DNA of 64,000 bases from Ramichloridium luteum. Taxonomy: Eukaryota > Ascomycota > Dothideomycetes > Mycosphaerellales > Dissoconiaceae. This document shows, in pieces, positions 1 to 9,465 of the stretch. Every line of letters starts with the position of its first letter. Within the stretch, counting starts at the first letter, position 1. The notes beneath the pieces are model-generated. The model did not search any database. It saw only the letters and a list, made by a program, of their open reading frames with translations, and was not told where the DNA came from. A program made the position numbers and the translations under genes. The stretch is taken from assembly GCA_002368545.1 (NCBI GenBank), contig MTSC01000001.1:1018-65017 (forward strand), given 5' to 3'.

Positions 1-524
1 TTATATTTAGCTTAGTCGCTATAATATAAATTAAGCTTAGCGACCTTAACCTTTAGTTTAACTTTTTTTATATATTCGTCGTTAAAGTCAAAGTTCGATT
101 TATTGTTTATATTAACATTATTATTAAGTCGCGCTAATTGTTTTTTTTAGCTGCTAAAAAAGCAATAGCTTTTAATAGTCTAAATATAGTATTTATATTC
201 GAAAGTATAAAAAGTATTATAAGTTAACTTTTTAAAGAAAAAATATAATTTAAAAAATTGTTTTAATAATAAATATATAAATATATATTAAAAAGAAAAC
301 TTTTAATTAATAAGTTAATAACATAAATTTTATATAAAAGAACATAAAGTCTTTTTAAAGTTTTATATATTTCTTTTATATAAGAAATGCTTTAAGTGCT
401 TTAAGTGCTTTAAGCTAAGATTAACAAAAGCAATGAAAGCACTCCTATAGGTTGCTTTTAAAGTGCGTTTTTAGCTCTTTTAAGATCATTATGCGTTAGA
501 GTTCGAGTTAGGGTTGAACCTTTC
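1..524. repeat. AT-rich, RIP-like repeat relic
   Basis: This stretch is dominated by A and T, with long TA and A/T runs and stop codons in all frames, unlike the rest of the window, which is near half GC. No open frame survives. Such islands in filamentous ascomycetes usually come from repeat-induced point mutation (C-to-T change) of transposon copies. The sequence shows only the composition and the abrupt edge; the transposon origin is inference, and the original element cannot be identified. Confidence 0.7.
388..414. repeat. three tandem copies of a 9-bp unit
   Basis: The unit TGCTTTAAG occurs three times head to tail without mismatch inside the AT-rich block. Its perfect conservation within otherwise degenerate sequence suggests it arose by slippage after, or independent of, the mutational decay of the block. 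Confidence 0.85.
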
Positions 525-646
525 CAGGGTCGTAACATTTTATTTTAAAAATTAGCGATCATTAACACTAATTTTTCAAAATTAGTGATTACAAAGCATC
601 ACTAATTAATGATCACTAGTGATTAGTGACCGTTATAACAACCCTG
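525..646. mobile_element. putative MITE-like element with imperfect terminal inverted repeats
   Basis: The left end reads CAGGGTCGTAACA (525-537). The right end, on the other strand, reads CAGGGTTGTTATAACG (646-631), so the ends form an imperfect inverted repeat. Inside are two further palindromes built on the same word: CACTAATTTT (566-575) pairs with AAAATTAGTG (578-587), and TCACTAAT (599-606) pairs with ATTAGTGA (622-629). Ends starting CAGGG with repeated subterminal motifs are typical of hAT-type non-autonomous elements. No flanking 8-bp target duplication is visible (AACCTTTC left, TGTCAGCG right). It could instead be the terminal region of a larger decayed element. Confidence 0.45.
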
Positions 647-1736
647 TGTCAGCGATAAATTACCCCAATCGGCTGATCTCATCACCACACTTCGCAAAGA
701 CCAAGTGAGAGCCAGAGGCAAGCAGTGTCATGGAAAGGCTGATACTACATTCTGCGACCATCACCATGCTGAAAGCGTGAGCGAAGATACGGACCATCTG
801 TCTTAGCTATATTGTCCATCCGATGTAATACTTTTCGAAGCGCAGATCTTCTTGGGGCGACCGCATGTACTATCGGAACAAACGAGCAACTCCTTTATGA
901 GACACAATCCTAGCTTCACCGGCCTATTCCAATGAGCCCAGACCAAGACATGGTTTGACGGGATCTGTTCGCGTTGTATTTATGGTCCAGCGCTCGTTGT
1001 TCAGATCATGAAGCCACCGATCTAAACACGGACATTTGTCGGCTGAACTGGCATAATCATTGAAGCCATGTTGTGAGGTCGGTCGTCTATCGCGGTAAGA
1101 GGCCTTGCAATGTCTCGCTTGCACCAAAGGTGCGGAAACCGATCCTTATTAAGACAAGACCACTGCGCACTGGGGGGAGAGCTTGGACTCAACGCGCACA
1201 CGCTCCTGTGGTGGTTATGCACATGGGATGAGTCTGCCACGACTAGACAATCTGATAGACAGGATCTCAAGACGCAGCTGGCTTGAATGATTCCCATAGA
1301 GACAAGGAGCCTGACCCTGGCTTCCTGAGACCTGGTACCCACGTGGAATATGGGAGGGTGGCTTTCGATGCCTGAGGCTATGCCTTGATTGTGCTTAGAA
1401 ACCTGGTTGGGTGCTGCATTCTGTGCCCACAAACGATCGCCTCGTGGCAGGAGAGCGCCGTCCATGATTCTTTGAAGTGAACTGAGTTCGGCTTGCGCTG
1501 GATCTGATCCGTGACACGTAAAAGATTCAGCGGAGAAGGCCAATGGCAGGATATGAGCCTGGTCTGTCTGAGGTGTTCTGAAGAGGCCTGTATGATCACG
1601 GCTTCCTCTTTGGCTCCACAGTCTCACCAATCCCGCGTAAACTTCAATGGCCAATCCTGACCGGTTATAGACAAAGCATCGAGGCTTTACTGAAGGCTTT
1701 ACGCGCGGTTTGTCTGGAACACAGCATCGGTGGTAT
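647..1736. other. gene-free stretch
   Basis: Base composition returns to normal here. A long antisense open frame (1022-1777) has no ATG start and no recognisable protein features, so I do not call it. No repeats, RNA genes or known sites were recognised. Confidence 0.5.
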
Positions 1737-2135
1737 TCATGAGCGCTCTGCCAGATATGCCTTCCGTCTTGCTTCAATCTGCTGAATCAACGCCTCTTTC
1801 TTCTTGCCCATGTGCTCTCTCCGGTGCTCGTAGTAGAAATACATGATCGGTGGCGTAATGAGGATCGAGACTAAAGCGACCAGGAAGAACCGACTATTGT
1901 TAGGCGCTGACTCTGGCGCAGATGAATTTCGCGTCACAGGAAGGGGTGGGACATCTGGGAGATGTTGCGGCGCCGGCGGAGATGTAGTTAGGATCGGCAC
2001 CTCTCCAGACGGCGAGGTAGTCCTTGTCGATGGTCTTGCTGGGGCAGCTGGTGCGCCAGAGGTATTGAGACGGCAATGCGTCGGGCGAGCGAGCGAGGTC
2101 CGTTGTAGGATAGATCCCAAGTTGCGTGCGCGCAT
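1737..2135 (-). CDS. small single-pass membrane protein, probably mitochondrial
   Basis: A 132-residue frame opens with ATG at 2135. Residues 1-25 are rich in Arg, Ser, Thr and Leu with no acidic residue, as in a mitochondrial presequence. Residues about 26-80 are Pro/Ser/Thr-rich and probably disordered. One hydrophobic segment (about 83-103, FFLVALVSILITPPIMYFYY) is followed by a basic, helix-forming tail with EHRREHMGKKKEALIQQ. This layout resembles small inner-membrane assembly factors of the PET100/PET117 kind, but I cannot assign it to a family. Amino-acid composition and a clean ATG make it a likely gene, not noise. No intron is needed. Confidence 0.55.
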   Translation of the reverse strand: MRARNLGSILQRTSLARPTHCRLNTSGAPAAPARPSTRTTSPSGEVPILTTSPPAPQHLPDVPPLPVTRNSSAPESAPNNSRFFLVALVSILITPPIMYFYYEHRREHMGKKKEALIQQIEARRKAYLAERS

Positions 2136-2439
2136 TTTTTAAGCTCTATTGATAGGTAGTAGGTTGGGTCTCAGGAAGCATGGTACGGTGCAACAGTAGA
2201 GGACACTGCGATCATGATAAGTATTCACGATCAGCACGGGCCTTCTCTAACCTTAAGCCTCGAGATCACCAGAAAGTCAGGGCTAGATAAAGTATGGAGG
2301 AGCTCTCGGAACACACGTCAACCCTTCGATAAATGTGGTCGCATCAACGGAAACGTCTACCATCAAGCGCAAAATATCACTATGAACAATCTGCATCAAG
2401 TATGCAGTATAATAAAAATCAGCATTATCCGGTACACCT

Positions 2440-3819
2440 TCAAGGATGAAAGCCTTCCGGCAATCCCTCTGTATCTGGCCGCAGCCCGAGCTTGCCCTCG
2501 ACATCAAGGTACATGTCATAGCTATTCATTTCCTCGACCGTCAGCTTTTGCTTCTCGTCTTTGACCGTGTACAGCTTGTTGTTGGTGTTACTTGAGAAGC
2601 CTGTGAAGCGCGAGTTAGCATCATTCGACGTCGAAATTACTACATCTCGATGGTAGCAAGACATACCAATGCGCTCATGGATATTCTCCCGGGCCCGCGC
2701 CGCCGCTGCCTGAACCTTTGTCGCTCTCGGTTTCCTTACGCTCTCGTATAGCTTGAGGGTCTCGCAGATATCACCGCGGTAATACTGCCGACTGAAAACA
2801 ATGCCTAGAGCTGCTGCATCCTCGATCGCCATGCACGCGCCTTGACTTTGATCCGGCATCATAGGGTGTGCCGCGTCGCCGAGCACACATACTAGTCCCT
2901 TGATCCATAGTGGATACGGCTGGTGGACCCAGAGCCGCCACGGCCGGATTTCTTCGCCGATAGCCAGGTGCTGGAAGACTTGCCGATCGAGATCGGGATA
3001 GGGTGCTAGGAGCTCCTCAACCGGCGCATCCTCGTCCCATCTGTGCGAGCTGTAGTCGGCGCCCTTGTCGCGGGGGAAGAAGCAGTAATATGACAGCAGA
3101 TTACCGCTCCGGCAAGGCGAGAGGACGATCTTATTCCGGCTGCCGTGTCCACCCCAGTACTCCAGGGCGCTGTTTTGAGAGTAGTCAACCAGTCCCAAGG
3201 CGACGGCCTTCTCGGTGGAGACGTTCGTATGCAAGCAGCTCGAGCTGGCCGCCCGCTTCTCCGGATGCACGCCAATCAGTGATCGCACTGCGGAGCCGAT
3301 ACCATCTGCCCCGATGACCACGTCATGCTTGACCTTGACACCATTCTCAAAGACGATCTCTCCAGTCTCAACGTCCAGATTTCGACACTTGTGGTTCACC
3401 ACCAATTTGGCCGGCTGGCCTTCTCCCTTTTCACCAACCGCACTCTCCATCAACATCGCATGCATATCTTGTCGATGGAACATGTAATACTCGTAACCCC
3501 ATTTCTCCTTGTAGTCTGCGAGCGAGTACGTGCTGACAGGCTCACCAGTCTCCCAATCGCGGTTGATCAGGCTTCGGAGCACGACTGGATCACCTGATGG
3601 CACGTCGACGTCCCATTCGTGCAGCCAACGTGCACCGTTGGCTGCACATGAGACTGAAGCGCCCACCTCACCGGCGAAGTCCGCGCGTTCGTAGATGGTC
3701 ACACTGTGTCCGGCCCGGCGCAGTGCGATAGCGACGGCCATGCCGCCAATACCACCACCAACAACGCCGAAGTCGAGAGGTGCCCAGTCCGGCTCTTCGA
3801 GGGTTCGGGCGGGGGCCAT
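2440..3819 (-). CDS. FAD-dependent monooxygenase, salicylate hydroxylase-like
   Basis: Flavoprotein aromatic hydroxylase (group A, PHBH fold), expected to hydroxylate an aromatic or polyketide substrate with NAD(P)H and O2. The start is the ATG at 3819 (context CAACATGG); the open frame extends 31 codons upstream, but that extension is not family-like. The FAD dinucleotide motif GGGIGG lies at residues 21-26, the DG motif IGADGIGSAVR at 169-179, and the FAD-ribityl motif GDAAHPMMPDQSQG at 314-327. An intron at 2601-2666 has donor GTATGT, branch GCTAAC and acceptor CAG. It is 66 nt with no stop, so the frame also reads through it. The spliced product is about 437 residues, the usual size. No partner gene is adjacent, and the substrate is unknown. 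Confidence 0.9.
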   Translation of the reverse strand: MAPARTLEEPDWAPLDFGVVGGGIGGMAVAIALRRAGHSVTIYERADFAGEVGASVSCAANGARWLHEWDVDVPSGDPVVLRSLINRDWETGEPVSTYSLADYKEKWGYEYYMFHRQDMHAMLMESAVGEKGEGQPAKLVVNHKCRNLDVETGEIVFENGVKVKHDVVIGADGIGSAVRSLIGVHPEKRAASSSCLHTNVSTEKAVALGLVDYSQNSALEYWGGHGSRNKIVLSPCRSGNLLSYYCFFPRDKGADYSSHRWDEDAPVEELLAPYPDLDRQVFQHLAIGEEIRPWRLWVHQPYPLWIKGLVCVLGDAAHPMMPDQSQGACMAIEDAAALGIVFSRQYYRGDICETLKLYESVRKPRATKVQAAAARARENIHERIGMSCYHRDVVISTSNDANSRFTGFSSNTNNKLYTVKDEKQKLTVEEMNSYDMYLDVEGKLGLRPDTEGLPEGFHP

Positions 3820-4847
3820 GTTGACAATCCTGCTTTGCAAGTGAAAAAGATACTGGCAAACTGTGATCCAATGATGATAGTCAGGGGAGAGACGGTGCAA
3901 AAATGGGTTCACGACATTCTTAATATCCTATTTACCGTATTTATGGAGGGGAGCTACAGATAGGCAGTTCGACTCAAGTTAGCAGATAGCACTTCGATGT
4001 GAGTGGATCGTCGGGAGCGTGATTCTGATGCGATCGATCGGGTAGCCAATGGTTTGACCGGCACCCGACTGCCATATCGCAGAGAGAGCCATCGTCAGTG
4101 CATCGGCGGTATGTGATCGCGCTCCGCTCGTCACGGGTGCGCGGGCCGCCCTGCTTGCCGATTGCGAAATAAGTACCAAGCGAGACGATGCACCATCGAT
4201 AAGTCCAATGATCGGCTAACGCACTTGACCAGAACGTCGATTCGCAGCGGTGCTCGGGCCGCGCTGCCCGCCGACAGCGAGAGTGTATCGGCTAATGCAC
4301 TTGACCTTGACCAGATAACCCTAAGGATGAGTACTCTCCTCTCATGCTTCGATGTCAACGCACTGCTATTGATTTCACTGCTCCGACGAAATCAACTATA
4401 GATTCATTTTTTTATCACTCGCAGAGCTATACTCAGAAACAATGGCAGTGTGCATTTACTACTTAGCAAACAGGTGAATATTGTTAACATGACGTTGCTG
4501 CGGTGGTCAGAAATCGAATGAACTTAGGGTTGTACTTGCGCGAATGTCCCACTCTTGTCGCGTTTATGGGAACGCAAGTGTCATCATTTAGACACGAGTG
4601 TGGTCCAATTATCTCATCATCGTATACACCTCAGCTCGACGTTATTTCCTGGCTCCTCTGCGGCACTAGGTCCACAATATACCTCAAGTGATTACCATTC
4701 ATACTCCATGAAACCAAGCCCAGGAATCTTCGACTGATCTTTGCTACCATTCGGCACCAAGCAGGGCACCAAAAATTCGACTCGCGATTATTCGTCATTA
4801 TGATCGATGCAAAGATGATATCCCTTTCAATAATATCAAAGGCGAAC
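3820..4847. other. monooxygenase upstream region with repeated boxes
   Basis: No gene is seen. The region upstream of the minus-strand monooxygenase holds a diverged duplication (see the repeat at 4135-4306). From about 4310 to 4847, downstream of the secreted-protein gene, I recognise nothing. Confidence 0.5.
4135..4306. repeat. diverged direct duplication of two sequence boxes
   Basis: A 33-bp GC-rich box at 4135-4167 recurs at 4248-4280 with about seven differences. The 20-bp box ATCGGCTAACGCACTTGACC at 4211-4230 recurs at 4287-4306 with one difference. A looser copy of the second box (ATCGGGTA...TTTGACC) lies at 4037-4059. The order of boxes is kept while the spacing differs (76 versus 39 bp). 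They sit about 220-490 bp upstream of the monooxygenase start. Confidence 0.7.
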
Positions 4848-5253
4848 TTAAGATGAAGTCGTACCGCCGCCAAGATTGATGCCAGAGCTGCTGGTGCTTG
4901 CTGCAGTGCTCCCCTGTTCCTGAGCGGCACCGGCGGAGGCACCCGATGAACAAGAAAGCACATCTGGAAGAACGATACTGTCAGTAACAGCCAACGCAAT
5001 TGTCAACGGATGGAAACCTACTGCAATTGCTGGTGCTGGCGGACGAGCTGTTGCCGCCTGCAGCAGCGGCGCTGGATCCGCTTCCATTTAGGCCGAGGAG
5101 ACCGAGAAGTCCTCCACCACTGCTAGATCCGGTTGATGTCGATGTCGAAGTCGAATTCTGGCGAGCCTCGAGAACATCAGCTGGCACTGGCACCGGTGCA
5201 GAGACCGAGATGGTGACCAGAAGGGCCACGGCGGAGAAGATGGCGAAACGCAT
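4848..5253 (-). CDS. small secreted Ser/Gly/Ala-rich protein
   Basis: Two exons, 5253-5022 and 4963-4848. The intron 4964-5021 (58 nt) has donor GTAGGT and acceptor CAG, and joins the frame as SNC|N|VLSCSSG. The product is 115 residues. Residues 1-18 form a signal peptide (MRFAIFSAVALLVTISVSA), followed by APVPVPADVLEARQ, which may be processed after the Arg. The mature part is low-complexity Ser, Thr, Gly and Ala with several N-x-S/T sites and only two cysteines near the exon junction. There is no hydrophobic tail for a GPI anchor. A cell-wall or secreted protein of unknown role is most likely. An effector role cannot be claimed from sequence. Confidence 0.7.
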
Positions 5254-6475
5254 GGTGACGAGATTGTAGACACGGCAGTGGTGATCCTGGAAAGAGTGGC
5301 TTACTCGGAACGACGCCTTCCAAAGTCAATGTCCCTTGACGAGTTTATATGCATATGGGTTCAACCCCAGTACCTGCATAATCAGCTCCTCATACTCACG
5401 ATGGACGTCACCCCATCCACCTAGCTCGGACCAGGACTTGCCAAGCTATAAGGAATGCCGTAGCATGAATACATCGAGGCGACTCCAGCTCAAGCTCAGC
5501 TCCACAACAACATGCAGGCCCTGCAAGCCTTGGTCGTTTCCGAGGGAATCAATGAACTAGCATCCAAATAGCTCGTCATTCATGTGTCACCCTCCTGGGT
5601 TCACGCGCGCAGGATTTACATTTGGGCTATGAATGGGTTTCAGCTGTGTGAACCTCAATCCAAAAAACTACAACTCACGATGTGTGCATTTTGAATGGAT
5701 ATCGGCCAACGCATTCCTTGGCCGAAGGCTACAAGGATACCCATGCAGCCATGATAGCGTCTGATCGTCAGCAGTGAGGTCTGCTGGTCATAAGCCTTCA
5801 GGTTTATCTTCAAAAGCTCGACAGGACTGAATGACGTTCCGTTTGGTCCGGACGGGATTGCCAAGTACCCGTACCTGATAGTGGCTGCTACTGCACGCCG
5901 TACCTTTTATGAAAGACGATTGGAGGACATATGACTTGAATACCTCGAAACGTACTAGCCCTCCCTTCGCTGGCCGTCGTCTTGGGAAGGCAGTGCTTCT
6001 TCTCACTGCATTATGCTGGAAGGGCCCCTGCACCAATCAAACGAGTTCAATATTTGACTTTCATGCGGTCGGAACGGGCGGTTCCTACGCCGTTCTGGGC
6101 TGCTCTGGCACCCTGGGCCTATACTCCAGTAGGAAGGCACAACTCAGTTCTTACTACCGCCACGTTTGCCTCTGAGCCCACCTCTGATGGTCAGTGAGAT
6201 GCCAAGAGAGGGCCAGAAGAGGGAGATCTGCTCTGCTCACGCGCACGCTTATCGCGTGATAGTGTTCCCATATTAAAGTGCGCTGGCACGCACCTCGACT
6301 GAAGTCCTTTCTGCATGTTTTCAATTTTCAGGGCCAATTGTCGAGGATACTGAGAACGCCAGTGCTTGTACATCTATTGACGGTCAAAGACGAACGCTCA
6401 CGGAAAAATCGCCCAGTAGACTAGCAGCTCCATCTCTTCTGACCGCGATCGGGCATCTGACGCAAATCGAACGCC
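5254..6475. other. gene-free stretch between divergent genes
   Basis: Shared upstream region of the minus-strand secreted protein and the plus-strand 2EXR/F-box-like gene. Short open frames occur in several phases but none starts with ATG and shows protein-like composition. I see no repeat or RNA gene. Confidence 0.45.
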
Positions 6476-7153
6476 ATGGAGGAGTCGCGATTCGGGCAAT
6501 TACCTGCTGAGCTAAGAAACCAAATTTACGAATTGGCACTGCCTGAGCCCAAGGGAATCCCCTTCTTCCCGAGCGGAGATGCACCGGGGACTTGGCAATC
6601 CCGAACTGCTTACCAGAACATCGCCGCTTTCGGATTGCCAGCTGCCTGCCGCGCAACGAGGGACGAGACCTCGAAGCTCTATTTCACTCTCAATAGTCTC
6701 ACTGTGCATTGTTCACCTCGCGAGGGACTGGAGGCTACCATCAAAGTCAGCTTACGCCGTCTTGCCGATTGGTGCGAGCTTGTGGGGAGCGAGCGCACAC
6801 GAGAACTCCAGCGGGTGACCTTCAACCTGCGCTACAAGGGATGGCGCGTTGACGTTGCGATCAGCATTCTTACTGAGCAACTGGCTCGCGTGAGGAAGTA
6901 CTTCCATCCGTGCGCATCGTTCGAAATAGTCTTTCTGCTTCCTATCTGGGACGGAATGAACATGGACGCGCCGGTCGCACTCGTCTTGGGCGACCGCGCA
7001 GCAAGTTTCGCACGTTTGGATCGGCTCACTGAGCAATATTATACGCGACTGTACGCTACCGGCGTTGCGCAGAGCTATCGAGCCTGGGCAGAATGGATGG
7101 ATGCAACTGACCGGGTTCGCAAGATCATCACACGAATGCCGGATGTCAGCTGA
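6476..7153 (+). CDS. 2EXR/F-box-like domain protein
   Basis: Single-exon gene of 225 residues with ATG at 6476 in good context (GCCATGG). Residues 6-21 (FGQLPAELRNQIYELA) are the hallmark start of the 2EXR/F-box-like domain that is greatly expanded in filamentous ascomycetes. The middle carries the usual N-x-L-T-V strand and a region of amphipathic helices. Members are generally uncharacterised. Some may act as substrate receptors of SCF-type ubiquitin ligases, but no partner can be inferred here. It is an isolated gene with no operon-like neighbour. Confidence 0.75.
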   Translation: MEESRFGQLPAELRNQIYELALPEPKGIPFFPSGDAPGTWQSRTAYQNIAAFGLPAACRATRDETSKLYFTLNSLTVHCSPREGLEATIKVSLRRLADWCELVGSERTRELQRVTFNLRYKGWRVDVAISILTEQLARVRKYFHPCASFEIVFLLPIWDGMNMDAPVALVLGDRAASFARLDRLTEQYYTRLYATGVAQSYRAWAEWMDATDRVRKIITRMPDVS

Positions 7154-7905
7154 GCTGTTGTTGCTAATGCCGCCTAAATGGGGCGGTTCAAGACCACTAC
7201 CATTCGCATCGCCACTGATACACACCGGTCAAGTATGTTGCCAAATCCCAGTTTCGTAGGAGACTGTTGAATGGCAATGCTACCGATATGCGATTCAGTC
7301 GATACACCTGCACCCAAAGCAGGTTCAAAGTCACTACCTCTGGGCCTGGACGATAATGAATGCTACCCGTGTGCGTTCCCAATCGTGGTTAGTGACAACT
7401 ATGAGCATCACACCACCATGAAGTCTACAAGTGGCATGATCAAGCGGCTCCGACAAAAGAAATCTTTCGGGTTTGTCAGTTATCTGCCCATGGCTTTCGT
7501 GGAGGGAACGAGGAGGGCAATGTTCGATGAAAGTCCTTCTCCACAGGTCCCCCAGATCAAAACTCCGGTGTGTGAAGGATCAATCTCTATGACAGATATG
7601 TTCAAGCAATGAGCATTCAGGATTAGTTCACCCGAGATAGAACGCGCGTACAAGAACATGAGATCATGCTGTTGATTTCGCGATCTGATGTCTACGATAT
7701 CATGAAAGTTGCTGCATGGTGGATTTGTTGTATAGGCAAGCTTTCTCTCGTTCCGCACCAACCCTGGAAGGTTGATCCGGACGGGAGTTGGTTGTCGGCT
7801 TAATAATCAGGTGAAGTGGCGCAGCCGATCACGGCCGCTGCAAGATACGAAAAGTCCAACCTGTGACGTCTCATTGTCGTGTTCCAAACAACGAGACTTA
7901 CCAGT
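7154..7905. other. gene-free stretch
   Basis: Contains a 113-codon open frame at 7271-7612 starting with ATG, but it has no recognisable domain. I judge it more likely chance than gene. The segment near 7860-7905 is the leader of the downstream acyltransferase gene. Confidence 0.4.
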
Positions 7906-9465
7906 ATGGCTGTGATGAAGTCGATCGGAAGCCTGGCACAGATCGCCCCGAGAGCTCTTCGTCGAACGAATCCACAGACGCGATTCGCAGCACCGCTTCG
8001 CACAATTCACAGCGACACCAGACGATCTGCCCAAGCTACCGCGACGAAAGGCCCAGCTGCATCGCCTGCGAACCCACAGCTATCATTCCCATGTCTCGAC
8101 AGTGCAGAAGATCGTACGCGAGACCTTCGTAATAAGCGATCTCTATCGGGTCCTGAACCATCATACACCAGTGGGAAACATGAAATCTTTCATTCAGATG
8201 AGCCGATCCTGCTCGACTGGGGCGGAGTTCTACCGTCATTTGACATTGCGTGGGAAGCATGGGGTACTTTGAATGATGCGAAGAGCAATGCCATACTGCT
8301 ACATACTGGGCTTTCTGCGAGTAGCCATGCGCACAGCACTGAAGCAAATCCTCGGCCGGGCTGGTGGGAAAAATTTATCGGTCCTGGCGCACCCTTGGAC
8401 ACGAATAAGTACTTCATCATCTGCACGAACGTACTTGGGGGCTGTTATGGCAGCACTGGCCCGAGCAGTATTGATCCTCTCAGTGGCCAGCACTACGGCA
8501 CCAGTTTCCCCATTCTGACGCTCCAGGACATGGTCCGCGCGCAATTCCGGCTCCTGGATGGCCTTGGGATCCAACAGCTCTACGCAAGTGTTGGGTGCAG
8601 CATGGGTGGCATGCAGTCCCTCGCTGCCGGAATCTTAGAGCCAGACCGCGTTGCTCGGATTGTATCCGTGTCTGGCTGCGCGCGCAGTCATCCCTACAGC
8701 ATCGCAATGCGACACACGCAGCGCCAGGTTCTTATGAACGATCCGGCGTGGGCACAAACACGCGGCAACTACTACACCAGCATCCCACCGCATACAGGCA
8801 TGAAGCTGGCACGGGAGATCGCGACCATCACGTATCGGTCCGGGCCCGAGTGGGAGAAGCGCTTCGGGCGCCAGCGAGCAGACGCGAGCAAGCCGCCCGC
8901 ACTTTGCCCTGATTTCCTGATCGAAACTTATCTTGACCACGCTGGCGAGAAATGGTGTCTTGAGTACGATGCCAACAGTCTGCTATACGTCAGCAAGGCC
9001 ATGGACTTGTTTGATCTTGGCCGCGCCCTACAAGACGCCACGGCCGCGCGCCGCCTTGCTAACACGAGCAAGCTCGAGAGCGAAGGGTTCGAAGAACAGG
9101 TCAAGCAGGACCGTTGCACCCTCAGCATCCCCGACCAGCCGTATGAGGAGACGGATGTTTCCTCAGCCGATATTGTCGCGAACGACACGGCTGAGACGAG
9201 GTCGCCGCAGTTCGCCGGTCCGCCAGAAGACCTTGTCCAGGGCATGACGGCACTGCGCCGCACGCCAGCACTGGTCCTGGGCGTCGACTCGGACATTTTG
9301 TTCCCGTCATGGCAACAGCGCGAGATTGCCGATACACTGCGTCGTGTTGGAAACCGCAGCGTTACACACGTGGAGCTGGGGCAGGACCGCTCGCTTTTTG
9401 GGCATGACACCTTCCTGCTTGACCTCGAAGGAGTTGGTGGGGAGATCAGGAGATTTCTCGATTGA
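7906..9465 (+). CDS. cys2: serine O-acyltransferase, MetX/homoserine-acetyltransferase family, mitochondrial
   Basis: An alpha/beta-hydrolase-fold acyltransferase of the MetX family. Fungal members with this layout (S. pombe Cys2, A. nidulans CysA) acylate L-serine for cysteine synthesis in mitochondria. The start is the ATG at 7906; the frame extends nine codons upstream without ATG. Residues 1-42 are Arg-rich and free of acidic residues, a good mitochondrial presequence. Motifs are WGTL near 119, the nucleophile elbow GCSMGGMQ with Ser about 232, the acid in VDSDILFP near 461-463 and the His in FGHDTF near 500. The region around residues 375-430 is a charged insert before the C-terminal catalytic residues. 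Length is 519 residues. True homoserine acetyltransferase (MET2) is the alternative, but the GLSASSHAHSTEANPRPGWW segment fits the serine branch better. Confidence 0.85.
   Translation: MAVMKSIGSLAQIAPRALRRTNPQTRFAAPLRTIHSDTRRSAQATATKGPAASPANPQLSFPCLDSAEDRTRDLRNKRSLSGPEPSYTSGKHEIFHSDEPILLDWGGVLPSFDIAWEAWGTLNDAKSNAILLHTGLSASSHAHSTEANPRPGWWEKFIGPGAPLDTNKYFIICTNVLGGCYGSTGPSSIDPLSGQHYGTSFPILTLQDMVRAQFRLLDGLGIQQLYASVGCSMGGMQSLAAGILEPDRVARIVSVSGCARSHPYSIAMRHTQRQVLMNDPAWAQTRGNYYTSIPPHTGMKLAREIATITYRSGPEWEKRFGRQRADASKPPALCPDFLIETYLDHAGEKWCLEYDANSLLYVSKAMDLFDLGRALQDATAARRLANTSKLESEGFEEQVKQDRCTLSIPDQPYEETDVSSADIVANDTAETRSPQFAGPPEDLVQGMTALRRTPALVLGVDSDILFPSWQQREIADTLRRVGNRSVTHVELGQDRSLFGHDTFLLDLEGVGGEIRRFLD

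Noticed and set aside
1022..1777. 251-codon minus-strand open frame
   Set aside because: It starts at TTG, overlaps the more convincing small membrane-protein gene, and shows no domain, signal or protein-like composition.
7271..7612. 113-codon plus-strand frame with ATG start
   Set aside because: No domain, no neighbour relation and mixed composition; chance frames of this length are common here.
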